NCBI RefSeq assembly: GCF_000381025.1
Contig: NZ_KB905815.1
Coordinates: 1-64,000 of the forward strand
Source: Streptomyces sulphureus DSM 40104
GTDB lineage: Bacteria; Actinomycetota; Actinomycetes; Streptomycetales; Streptomycetaceae
Direction of reading: 5' to 3'
DNA length: 64,000 nt
Below are positions 49,138-57,495 of this stretch, piece by piece. Each line of letters begins with the position of its first letter. Positions within the stretch are counted from its first letter, which is position 1. Both the position numbers and the translations under genes were made by a program. The notes under the pieces are model-generated. The model made no database searches, was not told the DNA's origin, and saw only the letters and a program-made list of their open reading frames with translations.

Positions 49138-50549
49138 GGGCGGGCGGGGGCGGTACGCCCCGGCTCGTCGTAGCGGCTCCTTCCTCGGGGAGCGGAAAGA
49201 CCACCGTGGCAACGGGGTTGATGGCCGCGTTCGCGGAGCGCGGCCTCGCCGTCTCGCCGCACAAGGTCGGCCCCGACTACATCGACCCGGGCTACCACGC
49301 GCTCGCCACCGGGCGCCCCGGGCGCAACCTCGACGCGTTCCTCTGCGGCACCGAGCGCCTCGCGCCGCTCTTCGCGCACGGCGCCTCGGGGGCCGAACTC
49401 GCCGTCGTGGAGGGGGTGATGGGCCTCCACGACGGCGCGGCCCGACGGGGCGAGCTCGCGTCCACGGCGCAGGTCGCCAAGGAGCTGCGGGCGCCCGTCG
49501 TGCTCGTCGTCGATGCGTCCTCGCAGTCCCGCTCGGTGGCCGCGCTGGTCCACGGCTTCGCGAGCTGGGACCCCGGCGTGCGGCTCGGCGGCGTCATCCT
49601 CAACAAGGTCGGCTCGGCGCGCCACGAGGCCCTGCTCCGGGAGGCGTTGGCCGACTCGCCCGTGCCTGTGCTCGGTGTCCTCCACCGGCGGCAGGCCGTG
49701 CACGCGCCCAGCCGGCACCTGGGGCTCGTGCCGGTGGCGGAGCGCCGGAGGGAGGCGGTGGAGGCGGTGGACGCGCTCGCCGCGCAGGTCCGCGAGGGGT
49801 GCGACCTGCCGGCGCTGCTGGCGCTCGCGCGCAGCGCGCCCGCTCTCGACGCCGAGGCGTGGGACCCGGCCGAGGCGGTCGGCACGCAGAGCCGACAGGC
49901 GGGCGGCGCCGAGCCGCGCGCGGACGGTACGCCCCCGGCTGCCGCCGGCGGCGTGCGACGGACCAGGGGGCGTCCGGTCGTCGCCGTGGCCGGTGGCCCG
50001 GCATTCACCTTCGGGTACGCCGAGCACCCCGAACTGCTGCGCGCCGCCGGTGCGGAGATCGCCGTCTTCGACCCGCTCCACGACGAGCGACTGCCGGCGG
50101 AGGCGGACGCGCTCGTCGTCGGAGGCGGGTTCCCCGAGGTGTACGCGGCCGAACTCGCCGAGAACAAGCCGCTGCGCGCCGCCATCGCCGGCTTCCGCGG
50201 GCCCGTCGTGGCCGAGTGCGCCGGACTCCTCTACCTCACGAGGGAGTTGGACGGACGCGAGATGTGCGGCGTCCTGGACGCCACAGGGCACATGGGCGAA
50301 CGGCTCACCCTCGGCTACCGCGAAGCCACCGCCGCGACGACGAGCGTGCTCACCACCGCGGGTACGACCGTCCGAGGGCACGAGTTTCACCGCACCTCGC
50401 TCGCCCCCGCCGCGGGCGCCTCGCCCGCCTGGCGGTTCGATGGCCGCACGGAGGGCTTCGTCCATGGCCGCGTCCACGCCTCCTACCTCCACCTGCACTG
50501 GGCTTCGGCACCCGAGCTGCCCACGCGGCTGGTGGCGCAGTGCCGGTGA
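49131..50549 (+). CDS. cobB: Cobyrinic acid a,c-diamide synthase CobB/CbiA
   Basis: Amidates side chains a and c of (hydrogenobyrinic) cobyrinic acid using glutamine and ATP. 472 residues. ATPase part: LVVAAPSSGSGKTTVATGLM, VGPDYIDPGYH, VEGVMGLHDG. Glutamine amidotransferase part (~285-470): VVGGGFPEVY, nucleophile Cys in VAECAGLLYLTREL and His in SYLHLHW. ATG 49131 (GAGG 6 nt upstream) overlaps cobO by 7 nt; GTG 49134 is an alternative. A Gly/Ala/Arg-rich insertion (~245-275) separates the domains. Confidence 0.96.
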   Translation: MVRAGGGGTPRLVVAAPSSGSGKTTVATGLMAAFAERGLAVSPHKVGPDYIDPGYHALATGRPGRNLDAFLCGTERLAPLFAHGASGAELAVVEGVMGLHDGAARRGELASTAQVAKELRAPVVLVVDASSQSRSVAALVHGFASWDPGVRLGGVILNKVGSARHEALLREALADSPVPVLGVLHRRQAVHAPSRHLGLVPVAERRREAVEAVDALAAQVREGCDLPALLALARSAPALDAEAWDPAEAVGTQSRQAGGAEPRADGTPPAAAGGVRRTRGRPVVAVAGGPAFTFGYAEHPELLRAAGAEIAVFDPLHDERLPAEADALVVGGGFPEVYAAELAENKPLRAAIAGFRGPVVAECAGLLYLTRELDGREMCGVLDATGHMGERLTLGYREATAATTSVLTTAGTTVRGHEFHRTSLAPAAGASPAWRFDGRTEGFVHGRVHASYLHLHWASAPELPTRLVAQCR

Positions 50550-50979
50550 CGGGCGCGACCGCGGCGGGCGACGGACGGCGCCGTGCGACGCGCGTCGCGG
50601 GCTCACCGCTCGACCGGTCGGCGTACGGCGGGACTCGGGCGGTGGCAGCCGCCGCGTGCACCGGCCGGGGACCTGGCGCCGCCCTGCGGCCTACGTGCCC
50701 GTACCCGGGTAGGGCACAGGCCCGGCTCACCTCTCGCTGGGCGCTGTCGACGCCTACCGCCCCTCCGACGCGTCGGAAGGCCACCGGGGACCCTCGTCCC
50801 GACTCCGCGGTTCCCGGGCGTCTTCGGGCGGCCCGCGTCCTCGTCGCGAGAGCCCCGTTCCCGCACCGCCCGCCGTGTACGACGCCCAGCCGACGCGCCC
50901 GCACCGAACACGTGCGGCTCAACACACCTGCGTACACGCGAGCTTGCCCGACGAGCCATCGGGCCACGACGCCCCGCCT
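50550..50979 (+). other. 430-bp gap inside the cob cluster
   Basis: All other neighbouring cob genes overlap or nearly so, but here 430 bp carry no gene I can support. All frames give Arg/Pro/Thr-rich translations without family motifs. No B12-riboswitch core is visible. It may hold a promoter for cobE-cobC or be the remnant of a lost gene. Confidence 0.4.
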
Positions 50980-51441
50980 ATGACGACCCACGAAACCGCC
51001 TCTCCCCCGCCCCCCGTACCCGTCACCATCGGCGTCGGGGGATGCCGCGACGTCGCGGGAGACGAGGTGCTGGCGCTCGTGCACCACGTGCTCGCGCTGG
51101 CCGGTGCGGTGGAGCCGTGCGCCCTCGCGACCGTCGAGGGCAAGGAGGGCGAGCCGGGGCTGCTGGCCGCCGCGCGGGCGCTCGGGGTGCCGCTGCGGGC
51201 GTACGGCGCCGCGGAGTTGGCCGCCGTGCCGGGTGTGGCGGTGTCGGCGACCGCCCGGGCCGCCTTCGGCACGGCCTCGGTGGCGGAGGCCGCTGCCCTG
51301 CTCGGAGCCGTGGCGCCGTACGGTGCTGTGGGCGCCGCCCGGCTGCTGGTGCCGAAGACCAGGTCGGCGGCGCACCCCGCACGGGCGACCGCCGCGGTCG
51401 CCGCAGCAGCCACAGGAGAGCGCCGTGTCCGCACCGACTGA
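50980..51441 (+). CDS. cobE: Cobalamin biosynthesis protein CobE/CbiG C-terminal type
   Basis: A 153-residue protein matching the CobE/CbiG C-terminal domain: VTIGVGGCRDVAGDEVLALV (the GxGxCRG-type motif, here GVGGCRD), ATVEGKEGEPGLLAAARALG, AAELAAVPGVAVSAT and GTASVAEAAALL, then LLVPKTRS. It acts at the ring-contraction/precorrin stage. ATG 50980 (MTTHETASPP) is used without a recognisable ribosome site; upstream in-frame starts extend into the unexplained gap. It overlaps cobC by 17 nt. Confidence 0.88.
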   Translation: MTTHETASPPPPVPVTIGVGGCRDVAGDEVLALVHHVLALAGAVEPCALATVEGKEGEPGLLAAARALGVPLRAYGAAELAAVPGVAVSATARAAFGTASVAEAAALLGAVAPYGAVGAARLLVPKTRSAAHPARATAAVAAAATGERRVRTD

Positions 51442-52528
51442 CCCGAGGCCGCGCCCCGCACCGGAGCAGCCCGCACCCGACCTGCGCCATCACGGCGACG
51501 CCGAGGTCCGCGGCTCCGGGCTCACCGACCTCGCCGTCAACGTGCGCACCGGCACCCCACCGCCGTGGCTCCGCGCCCGCCTCGCCGCCTCGCTCGACGA
51601 CCTCGCCGCCTACCCGGACCCCACAGCGGCGCGCACCGCGGTCGCCGAGCGGCACCGGGTGCGGCCGGAGCAGGTGCTGCTCACAGCAGGCGCCGCCGAG
51701 GCGTTCGTCCTGCTCGCGCGGGCGCTGCCGGCGTCCCGGCCGCTCGTGGTGCACCCGCAGTTCACGGAACCGGAAGCGGCGCTGCGGGACGCAGGACACC
51801 GCGTCGCGCGCCACCTGCTCGACGCCGCGGACGGCTTCCGCCTCGACCCGGCGGCCGTCCCCGAGGACGCCGATCTCGTCGTCGTCGGCAACCCGACCAA
51901 CCCGACGAGCGTCCTCCATCCGGCCGAACACCTCGCCCGGCTTGCGCGACCTGGCCGCTCGCTCGTCGTCGACGAGGCGTTCGTCGACGCCGTGCCGGAC
52001 GAACGCCACTCCCTCGTACCGCAGTTGGGCCACCTGCCCGGCAGGCTGCTCGTCCTGCGCAGCCTCACCAAGACGTGGGGGCTCGCGGGCCTGCGCGTCG
52101 GCTACGTCCTCACCGATCCGGAGACGGCCCGACTCCTCGCGCACCAGCAGCCGTTGTGGCCCGTCTCCGCGCCCGCGCTGGCTGCGGCCGAGGCGTGCAG
52201 CGAACCGGCGGCACTCGCCGAAGCGGAGTCCGCCGCCGCGGAGTTCGGCGAGCGGCGTGCCCATCTCCTCGCGCGGATGCGGGAGTTGCCCGGACTGGAG
52301 ACGGCGACGCCCCAGCCGCAAGGCCCCTTCCTCCTCCTGCGGCACCCGTGCGCACCGCGGTTGCGGGAGGCCCTCCGACGACGCGGTTTCGCCGTACGCA
52401 GGGGCGACACCTTCCCCGGACTCGGCCCCGAGTGGTTCCGCGTCGCCGTCCGGGACCGCGCGACGAGCGACGCGTTCACGTCGGCGCTCGCCGCGGTACT
52501 CAACTGCCCGAGCGAACACGGGCGTTGA
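51425..52528 (+). CDS. cobC: PLP-dependent aminotransferase-like CobC (Rv2231c type)
   Basis: A 367-residue class I/II aminotransferase-fold enzyme placed in cobalamin synthesis (threonine-phosphate decarboxylase/CobC type). LTDLAVNVRTGTPPPWLR, NPTNPTSVLHP, DEAFVDAVPDE (PLP Asp), and RSLTKTWGLAGLRVGYVL with the PLP-binding Lys. GTG 51425 has AGGAG 6 nt upstream and overlaps cobE. The product would supply aminopropanol phosphate for CobD, which is encoded at the start of the same operon. Confidence 0.92.
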   Translation: MSAPTDPRPRPAPEQPAPDLRHHGDAEVRGSGLTDLAVNVRTGTPPPWLRARLAASLDDLAAYPDPTAARTAVAERHRVRPEQVLLTAGAAEAFVLLARALPASRPLVVHPQFTEPEAALRDAGHRVARHLLDAADGFRLDPAAVPEDADLVVVGNPTNPTSVLHPAEHLARLARPGRSLVVDEAFVDAVPDERHSLVPQLGHLPGRLLVLRSLTKTWGLAGLRVGYVLTDPETARLLAHQQPLWPVSAPALAAAEACSEPAALAEAESAAAEFGERRAHLLARMRELPGLETATPQPQGPFLLLRHPCAPRLREALRRRGFAVRRGDTFPGLGPEWFRVAVRDRATSDAFTSALAAVLNCPSEHGR

Positions 52529-52557
52529 CCCGCCCCACACACACGAGGAGAGCCGCC

Positions 52558-53868
52558 TTGCCCGTACTGCACCACCCGGGGACCGTCCTCACCGACCACC
52601 GCTTCAGCCTCCCCCTCGACCACGAGCAGCCCTCGGGCGAGCGGATCGAGGTGTACGCGCGGGAGGTCGTCGCCGCAGGACGCGAGGACGAGCGACTCCC
52701 CTGGCTGCTCTTCCTCCAGGGCGGCCCGGGCAACCGCGCGCCCCGCCCCGTCGGCGCGGAGCACTGGCTCCGAGTCGCCCTGGAGCACTACCGCGTGCTC
52801 CTCCTCGACCAGCGCGGCACCGGCCGCTCCACCCCCGCCGACGCGACCACGCTCCCGCTCCGCGGCACCCCTGAGCAGCAGGCGGCGTACCTGGCCCACT
52901 TCCGCGCCGACGCGATCGTCCGCGACGCCGAGGCGATCCGCCGCGAGCTGCTCGGCGAGGACGTCCGCTGGTCCCTGCTCGGCCAGAGCTTCGGCGGCTT
53001 CTGCGCCCTCACCTACCTCTCGCAGGCGCCAGAGGGCCTCCGCGAGGCGTTCGTCACCGGCGGCCTCCCCGGCCTGCACACCTCGGCGGACGACGTCTAC
53101 CGCGCCGCCTACCCGCGCGTGGCCCGCAAGGTCACGGCGCACTACGCGCGCTACCCGCAGGACGCCGCGACCGTGCGGCGGATCGCGGCACACCTCCTCG
53201 AGACCGACGTACGCCTCCCGGACGGCAGCCCGCTCACCGCCGCCAGGTTCCAGTTCCTCGGGAAGATGCTCGGCGAGACGACCGGCTCGCACCGCCTCCA
53301 CTACCTGCTGGAAGACGCCTGGACCAGGGGGAGTTCGGGCCACGTGCTCTCCGAGGCGTTCCTGGAGCAGGTCCGCTCCGCCGTCTCCTTCGCCGGCGAC
53401 CCGCTCTTCGCCGCGCTCCACGAGGCGATATACGCCCAGCGGTCGGTCACACCCCGCGGCACCCGCTGGGCGGCCCAGCGGGTACGCGCCGAGTTCCCCG
53501 AGTTCGACGCGGCGAGGTCCGTGGCGGACGGCCTCCCCGTCCTCCTCACGGGCGAGATGATCTACCCCTGGATGTTCACCACCGACCCATCCCTGCGCCC
53601 CCTCGACGAGACGGCGCACCTCCTCGCCGAACGCACCGACTGGCCCGACCTCTACGCCCCCGACCGCCTCGCCCGCAACGACGTGCCGGTCCTCGCCGCC
53701 GTCTACGACGACGACATGTACGTGGACCGCGACGCGTCCCTCGCCACCGCGGCGGCCTTCCCCGGCGTGCGGCCCTGGGTCACCGACACGTGGGACCACG
53801 ACGGCCTGCGGGTCAGCGAGGGCGCCGTGCTGCGGCGGCTCTTCGACATGGCAGCCGGTCGGCTCTGA
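52558..53868 (+). CDS. Alpha/beta hydrolase, proline iminopeptidase-like (S33)
   Basis: A 436-residue serine hydrolase. LLFLQGGPGNRAPRP gives the HGGPG-type oxyanion motif, DQRGTGRSTP follows, nucleophile Ser in LLGQSFGGFCALTYL, Asp in AVYDDDMYVD and His in DTWDHDGLRVSEG. These fit prolyl aminopeptidase-type S33 enzymes. The start is TTG 52558, with AGGAG 7 nt upstream. It begins 29 nt after cobC; whether it belongs to cobalamin metabolism is doubtful; it may simply share the operon. Confidence 0.92.
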   Translation: MPVLHHPGTVLTDHRFSLPLDHEQPSGERIEVYAREVVAAGREDERLPWLLFLQGGPGNRAPRPVGAEHWLRVALEHYRVLLLDQRGTGRSTPADATTLPLRGTPEQQAAYLAHFRADAIVRDAEAIRRELLGEDVRWSLLGQSFGGFCALTYLSQAPEGLREAFVTGGLPGLHTSADDVYRAAYPRVARKVTAHYARYPQDAATVRRIAAHLLETDVRLPDGSPLTAARFQFLGKMLGETTGSHRLHYLLEDAWTRGSSGHVLSEAFLEQVRSAVSFAGDPLFAALHEAIYAQRSVTPRGTRWAAQRVRAEFPEFDAARSVADGLPVLLTGEMIYPWMFTTDPSLRPLDETAHLLAERTDWPDLYAPDRLARNDVPVLAAVYDDDMYVDRDASLATAAAFPGVRPWVTDTWDHDGLRVSEGAVLRRLFDMAAGRL

Positions 53869-53980
53869 CCAGGACCGCCGAGCGGGCGACACCCGGCATG
53901 TCCACCACGCCCGGGACGGTGGCGAGTTGAGACCCTGTCGACGCTCCCGCACGCACCGCCCCTCCCGGGAAGGGACCCCG

Positions 53981-54382
53981 ATGCCCGCTCGCCCCCTCGC
54001 CCTCTGCGCCGCCGCGGCGCTGGCCGCGCTCTCCGTCCTCGTCGCCCCCGCGCACGCGACCGCGGAACAGACCTCGCCCGTCCGGCACCGGGCGGCATCG
54101 GCCTGCCTCTCGCACGCCGTCTCCTACAACACGAAGGCCGACAGCTTCATCCCCCACCCCCGCGGCACGTACCGCGCGTCGTCCCGGTGCAAGGACATCA
54201 ACCTGCGCATTGCCTCGGGCGGCGCCACGAAGGTCTGCGTCCGCTTCCACCCGGGTCCGGACTGCGCACGCAAGGTCCGCGTCGGCGCCAAGTGGAAGGT
54301 GATCGCGAGCAACGTACGCAACGGCGCGCGGTTCCAGGTCGTCTTCGACGGCCAGTTCCACAAGGGGCGGATCGCCTACTGA
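53981..54382 (+). CDS. Secreted hypothetical protein
   Basis: A 133-residue protein with a clear signal peptide (ARPLALCAAAALAALSVLVA, cleavage after AHA). The mature part has four cysteines (ACLSH, SRCKD, KVCVRF, PDCARK), probably two disulfides, and short beta-type segments (WKVIASNVRNGARFQVVFDG). Arg/Lys-rich, so basic. No catalytic motif. ATG 53981 follows AAGGGA with 5-nt spacing. Its stop is 3 nt from the stop of the convergent DUF1992 gene. Confidence 0.83.
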   Translation: MPARPLALCAAAALAALSVLVAPAHATAEQTSPVRHRAASACLSHAVSYNTKADSFIPHPRGTYRASSRCKDINLRIASGGATKVCVRFHPGPDCARKVRVGAKWKVIASNVRNGARFQVVFDGQFHKGRIAY

Positions 54383-54385
54383 CGC

Positions 54386-54790
54386 TCACGCCGAGGGGCG
54401 GCGCTCCCGCCAGACGGCGACGAGCCGCTCCTCGTCGAGCGGAGCGACGTTCAGCGGCGGGCCCTCCGGCGGGTTCCGGATCGCGGCCCTGATCTTCTCG
54501 TTCACCTCGCGCACGCTCGCCCGCACCTCGGCCTCGCTGCGCGCCGTCACCGCCTGCTCGCGCACCTGCTCGGCCTCCTTGCGCAGGACGAGGGCGGGCG
54601 GCAGATAGCTGAGGCTCTCGCGCTCGGCCTTCTCACGGAGCCACCAGTACTCGTCGTACGGCTGGTCGAGGCTGCGCAGCGGCTTGCCCTTGCCGGGCAG
54701 GTCGTCGAACTCGCCGCGCTGCTCGGCCTCCCTGATCTGACGGTCGGCCCAGGACTCGAAGCTGATCCCCGGCGGTTTGCGCTCGGTCAT
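54386..54790 (-). CDS. DUF1992 (DnaJ-homologue subfamily C member 28-like) protein
   Basis: A 134-residue soluble protein with the conserved DUF1992 motif: ESWADRQIREAEQRGEFDDL, PGKGKPL, then DEYWWLREKAERE, followed by a helical region (VLRKEAEQVREQAVTARSEA). Known as DNAJC28 conserved domain; function unknown. There is no J domain. ATG 54790 with an upstream GGGGG-type site. Confidence 0.9.
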   Translation of the reverse strand: MTERKPPGISFESWADRQIREAEQRGEFDDLPGKGKPLRSLDQPYDEYWWLREKAERESLSYLPPALVLRKEAEQVREQAVTARSEAEVRASVREVNEKIRAAIRNPPEGPPLNVAPLDEERLVAVWRERRPSA

Positions 54791-54837
54791 GATGCGGCCC
54801 CCTGGAGTCGGTGACCCGCCCAAGGATACGGCCTCCG

Positions 54838-55929
54838 CTAACGCACCACCCCGCGCAGTACCACGTGCTCGGGCGCCGTCAACACCCGTACGTCGGCCCG
54901 CGGGTCCTCCGGGTAGACGACGAGGTCGGCCGAGGCTCCCTCCTCGATCCCCGGCCGCCCCAGCCAGGACCGCGCGCCCCAGGCGGCGGCGGAGAGCGCC
55001 TCGGTGGCGGGGATGCCGGCCCTGACGAGTTCGGCGACCTCCTCGCCGACGAGGCCGTGCGCGAGCGAACCGCCGGCGTCCGTCCCCGCGTAGACGGAGA
55101 TTCCCGCGTCCCGCGCCGCCCGGACCGTCTCGTACCTGCGCGCGTGGAGCCGGCGCATGTGCGCGGACCAGCGCGGGTACTTGGCCTCGCCGCCGTCGGC
55201 GAGCCCGGGGAAGGTGGCGATGTTGACGAGCGTGGGGACGATGGCGGTGCCCCGTTCGGCGAAGAGCGGGATCGTGTCCTCGGTGAGCCCTGTGGCGTGC
55301 TCGATGCAGTCGATCCCGGCCTCGACGAGGTCGCGGAGCGAGTCCTCGGCGAAGCAGTGCGCGGTGACCCTCGCGCCCTCCTCGTGCGCCGCGTTGATCG
55401 CCTCCTCGATCGCCCAGCGCGGCCAGCACGCGCTCAGATCGCCCTCCTCCCGGTCGATCCAGTCACCGACGATCTTCACCCAGCCGTCGCCGCGCTTGGC
55501 CTCGTTCCGGACGTAGGCGGCGAGGTCGCCCGGCTCGATCTCGTGCGCGTAGTTGCGGACGTAGCGCCTGGTGCGGGCGATGTGGCGGCCGGCGCGGATG
55601 ATCCTGGGGAGGTCGTCGCGGTCGTCGATCCAGCGGGTGTCGGCGGGCGAGCCGGCGTCGCGGAGCAGCAGGGCGCCGGCGCCGCGGTCGGTGAGCGCCT
55701 GGTCCTCGCTCTGCTGCTCCGGTACCGCGCCGTGCGCGTCGAGGCCGACGTGGCAGTGCGCGTCGACGAGCCCGGGCAGCACCCAACCGTGCAGCCGCGT
55801 CTGCGCACCGGCCGCCGTCCCCGGCCGCTCGAAGGTGATCCGCCCGTCGACGACCCAGAGTTCGTCCCGTACGTCCTCGGGGCCGACGAGCACCCGCCCC
55901 GTGATGTGCAGCGTTCCGCTCTCAACCAT
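54838..55929 (-). CDS. Metal-dependent amidohydrolase
   Basis: A 363-residue TIM-barrel hydrolase. Metal-binding HxH is VLPGLVDAHCHVGLD; other ligands are in WVKIVGDW (Lys), VTAHCFAE (His), DCIEHATGL (His) and VYAGTDAGG (Asp). These resemble imidazolonepropionase/prolidase-type amidohydrolases; substrate not identifiable. Leaderless-like: TAGGGT lies 6 nt before the ATG. It is divergent from the peroxiredoxin remnant. Confidence 0.92.
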   Translation of the reverse strand: MVESGTLHITGRVLVGPEDVRDELWVVDGRITFERPGTAAGAQTRLHGWVLPGLVDAHCHVGLDAHGAVPEQQSEDQALTDRGAGALLLRDAGSPADTRWIDDRDDLPRIIRAGRHIARTRRYVRNYAHEIEPGDLAAYVRNEAKRGDGWVKIVGDWIDREEGDLSACWPRWAIEEAINAAHEEGARVTAHCFAEDSLRDLVEAGIDCIEHATGLTEDTIPLFAERGTAIVPTLVNIATFPGLADGGEAKYPRWSAHMRRLHARRYETVRAARDAGISVYAGTDAGGSLAHGLVGEEVAELVRAGIPATEALSAAAWGARSWLGRPGIEEGASADLVVYPEDPRADVRVLTAPEHVVLRGVVR

Positions 55930-55935
55930 GGGGGC

Positions 55936-55941
55936 ACCCTA
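55936..55941 (-). promoter_or_regulatory. -10 box of a leaderless transcript (amidohydrolase gene)
   Basis: TAGGGT on the minus strand ends 6 nt before the ATG at 55929, with no ribosome site. Confidence 0.55.
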
Positions 55942-55987
55942 CGAGCAGCGGTGCGCGGCTGGGTACACGGTACGGAACAGCGCGGGC

Positions 55988-56454
55988 CTAGTCGGCCGCC
56001 AGCGCGGCGTCGACGGAGGTGTGCAGGTCCTCGGGCACGGCACCGTGCGCGGAGTCGCAACTGCTGCTGACCCGGGGCCCGTTGATCGTGACCTTCTACC
56101 GGGCGCCTGGTGCCCTTTCTGCAACGTCGCGTTCCGCGCACTCCGGAAGCACCTGCCGCGGTTCACCGAACGAGGGGCCCAACTCGTCGCCGTCTCCCCG
56201 CAGATACCCGACGAGTCGCGTACGAGCAGCTCGGCTTCGATCTGGTGCGCGTCAACGGCGGCCATCCGCGCACACCGTCGATCCCGGCGACGTACCTCCT
56301 CGACCGCAACGGCACCGTCCGTTGGTCCTTCGTCGACACGGACTGCACCCGCCGTGCGGAGCCGGCCGAACTGCTCGTAAGGCTCGACGAGTTGAAGGCC
56401 GAGGAGAGGCGCATGCCCCAAGGGTCCGGAGAAGGCGGGAAGACGCCCCGGTGA
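55988..56454 (+). pseudogene. Decayed AhpC/TSA-type peroxiredoxin
   Basis: Three pieces of a thioredoxin-fold peroxidase lie in different frames. Piece 1 has a fragmentary N-terminus and LLLTRGPLIVTFYR. Piece 2 has the active site GAWCPFCNVAFRALRKHL and LVAVSPQIPDES. Piece 3 has YEQLGFDLVRVNGG, IPATYLLDRNGTVRWSFVD and TRRAEPAELL. A missing G in the run near 56099-56103 causes the first frameshift; near 56216-56222 about 35-40 codons are absent and the frame changes again. The N-terminal half before LLLTRG is also shortened. Not a functional gene. Confidence 0.85.
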
Positions 56455-56811
56455 ACCGCAGTCAACTTATTCGGGAAAACTCTGTCCTCACCGCACCCCA
56501 TACAATAGAGTGCATTCGGCGGCAGGCTTTCAGAGCACAGGTTCCCGTTTTCTTCTGCCCGCTTTCGCCCACCTCAAACGCCATGATTTCAGGGGCCGTT
56601 AGCCGGTAATTCGGACGCCTCTCACATCGGTTACCGCGGTGTGACACATTCCACAACGCGCCCTTTTTGCCCAGGCGAATCCGGACATGGGCGGTGATCA
56701 GCGCGGGGGTCTGCGCGCCTGCGCGCCCCCGCGCGATAACACAAGACCCCCGGGACACGTAACCCCGCACGCCCGTGCAGTTTGAGATTCTGCTAGGTAA
56801 ATTAAATCCGC
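56455..56811 (+). other. Regulatory region of the ectoine operon
   Basis: 357 bp, clearly lower in GC than its surroundings, with no gene. It includes a candidate GlnR box and a hairpin-forming segment GCGCGGGGG / CCCCCGCGC (56701-56734). Near the start codon are AT-rich elements (TAGGTA at 56794-56799; TAAATTAAAT), and no ribosome site precedes the ectA ATG. Confidence 0.6.
56630..56645 (+). promoter_or_regulatory. Candidate GlnR box upstream of ectA
   Basis: GTTAC, six bases, GTGAC fits the actinobacterial GlnR arrangement GTnAC-n6-GnnAC, although the second half deviates from GAAAC. GlnR has been reported to repress ectABCD in S. coelicolor. It lies about 170 nt before the ectA start. Confidence 0.4.
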
Positions 56812-57375
56812 ATGACCGCCGCACAAGCAGAAGATGCACGTGCCCGCAGCGATTTCCGGGAAATGCCGGAGGGACTGAAGCTGGACGCTCCCCGCGTGGC
56901 CGACGGAGCCGCGATCTGGCGTATCGCCAGGGACTCGGGGACGCTCGACCTGAACTCCTCGTACAGCTACCTGCTGTGGTGCAGGGACTACGCGGCCACC
57001 TCCGTGGTCGCCCGCGACGAGGCAGGCACCCCGGTCGGCTTCATCACCGGTTACATACGTCCCGACCACCCGGAGACGCTCCTCGTCTGGCAGGTAGCCG
57101 TCGACGAGGCGGCGCGCGGACGCGGACTGGCGGCGGCGATGCTCGACGGGCTCTCGGCGCGCACCGCCCGCGAGCTCGGCACGGCCGGGATCGAGACCAC
57201 GGTCACCCCCGACAACATCCCCTCGAACCGGCTGTTCACCTCCTACGCGGAGCGCCACGGCGCGCCCGTCGCCAAGGAGGTCCTCTTCGAAGCGGAGGCG
57301 TTCCCCGAGGAGGGCCACGAGCCCGAAGTGCTGTACCGGATAGGCCCGGTGGCGCTCGCCGACGAACGGCGCTGA
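56812..57375 (+). CDS. ectA: L-2,4-diaminobutyrate N-acetyltransferase EctA
   Basis: Second step of ectoine synthesis: acetylates diaminobutyrate. A 187-residue GNAT enzyme. DLNSSYSYLLWCRDYAATSV and GFITGYIRPDHPETLLVWQV are EctA-specific; the acetyl-CoA loop is EAARGRGLAAAML, and TTVTPDNIPSNRLF follows. The first 20 residues are extra. The ATG has no ribosome site. First gene of ectABCD; ectB begins 120 nt downstream. Confidence 0.96.
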   Translation: MTAAQAEDARARSDFREMPEGLKLDAPRVADGAAIWRIARDSGTLDLNSSYSYLLWCRDYAATSVVARDEAGTPVGFITGYIRPDHPETLLVWQVAVDEAARGRGLAAAMLDGLSARTARELGTAGIETTVTPDNIPSNRLFTSYAERHGAPVAKEVLFEAEAFPEEGHEPEVLYRIGPVALADERR

Positions 57376-57495
57376 CCACCGCCGCAGGCGCGCGCCCGAC
57401 CGCTGCCCTGCCCCGACCGCGCACCGTCCACCGCCGATGCGCCCCAAAAGCCCCGATCACACTCCTCGCACACGACCCACTCCCTGGAGCAAGCC

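Noticed and set aside
56110..56454. 114-residue ORF as an intact peroxiredoxin gene
   Set aside because: Only its second half is peroxiredoxin-like; the active-site part lies in another frame, so it is part of the pseudogene.
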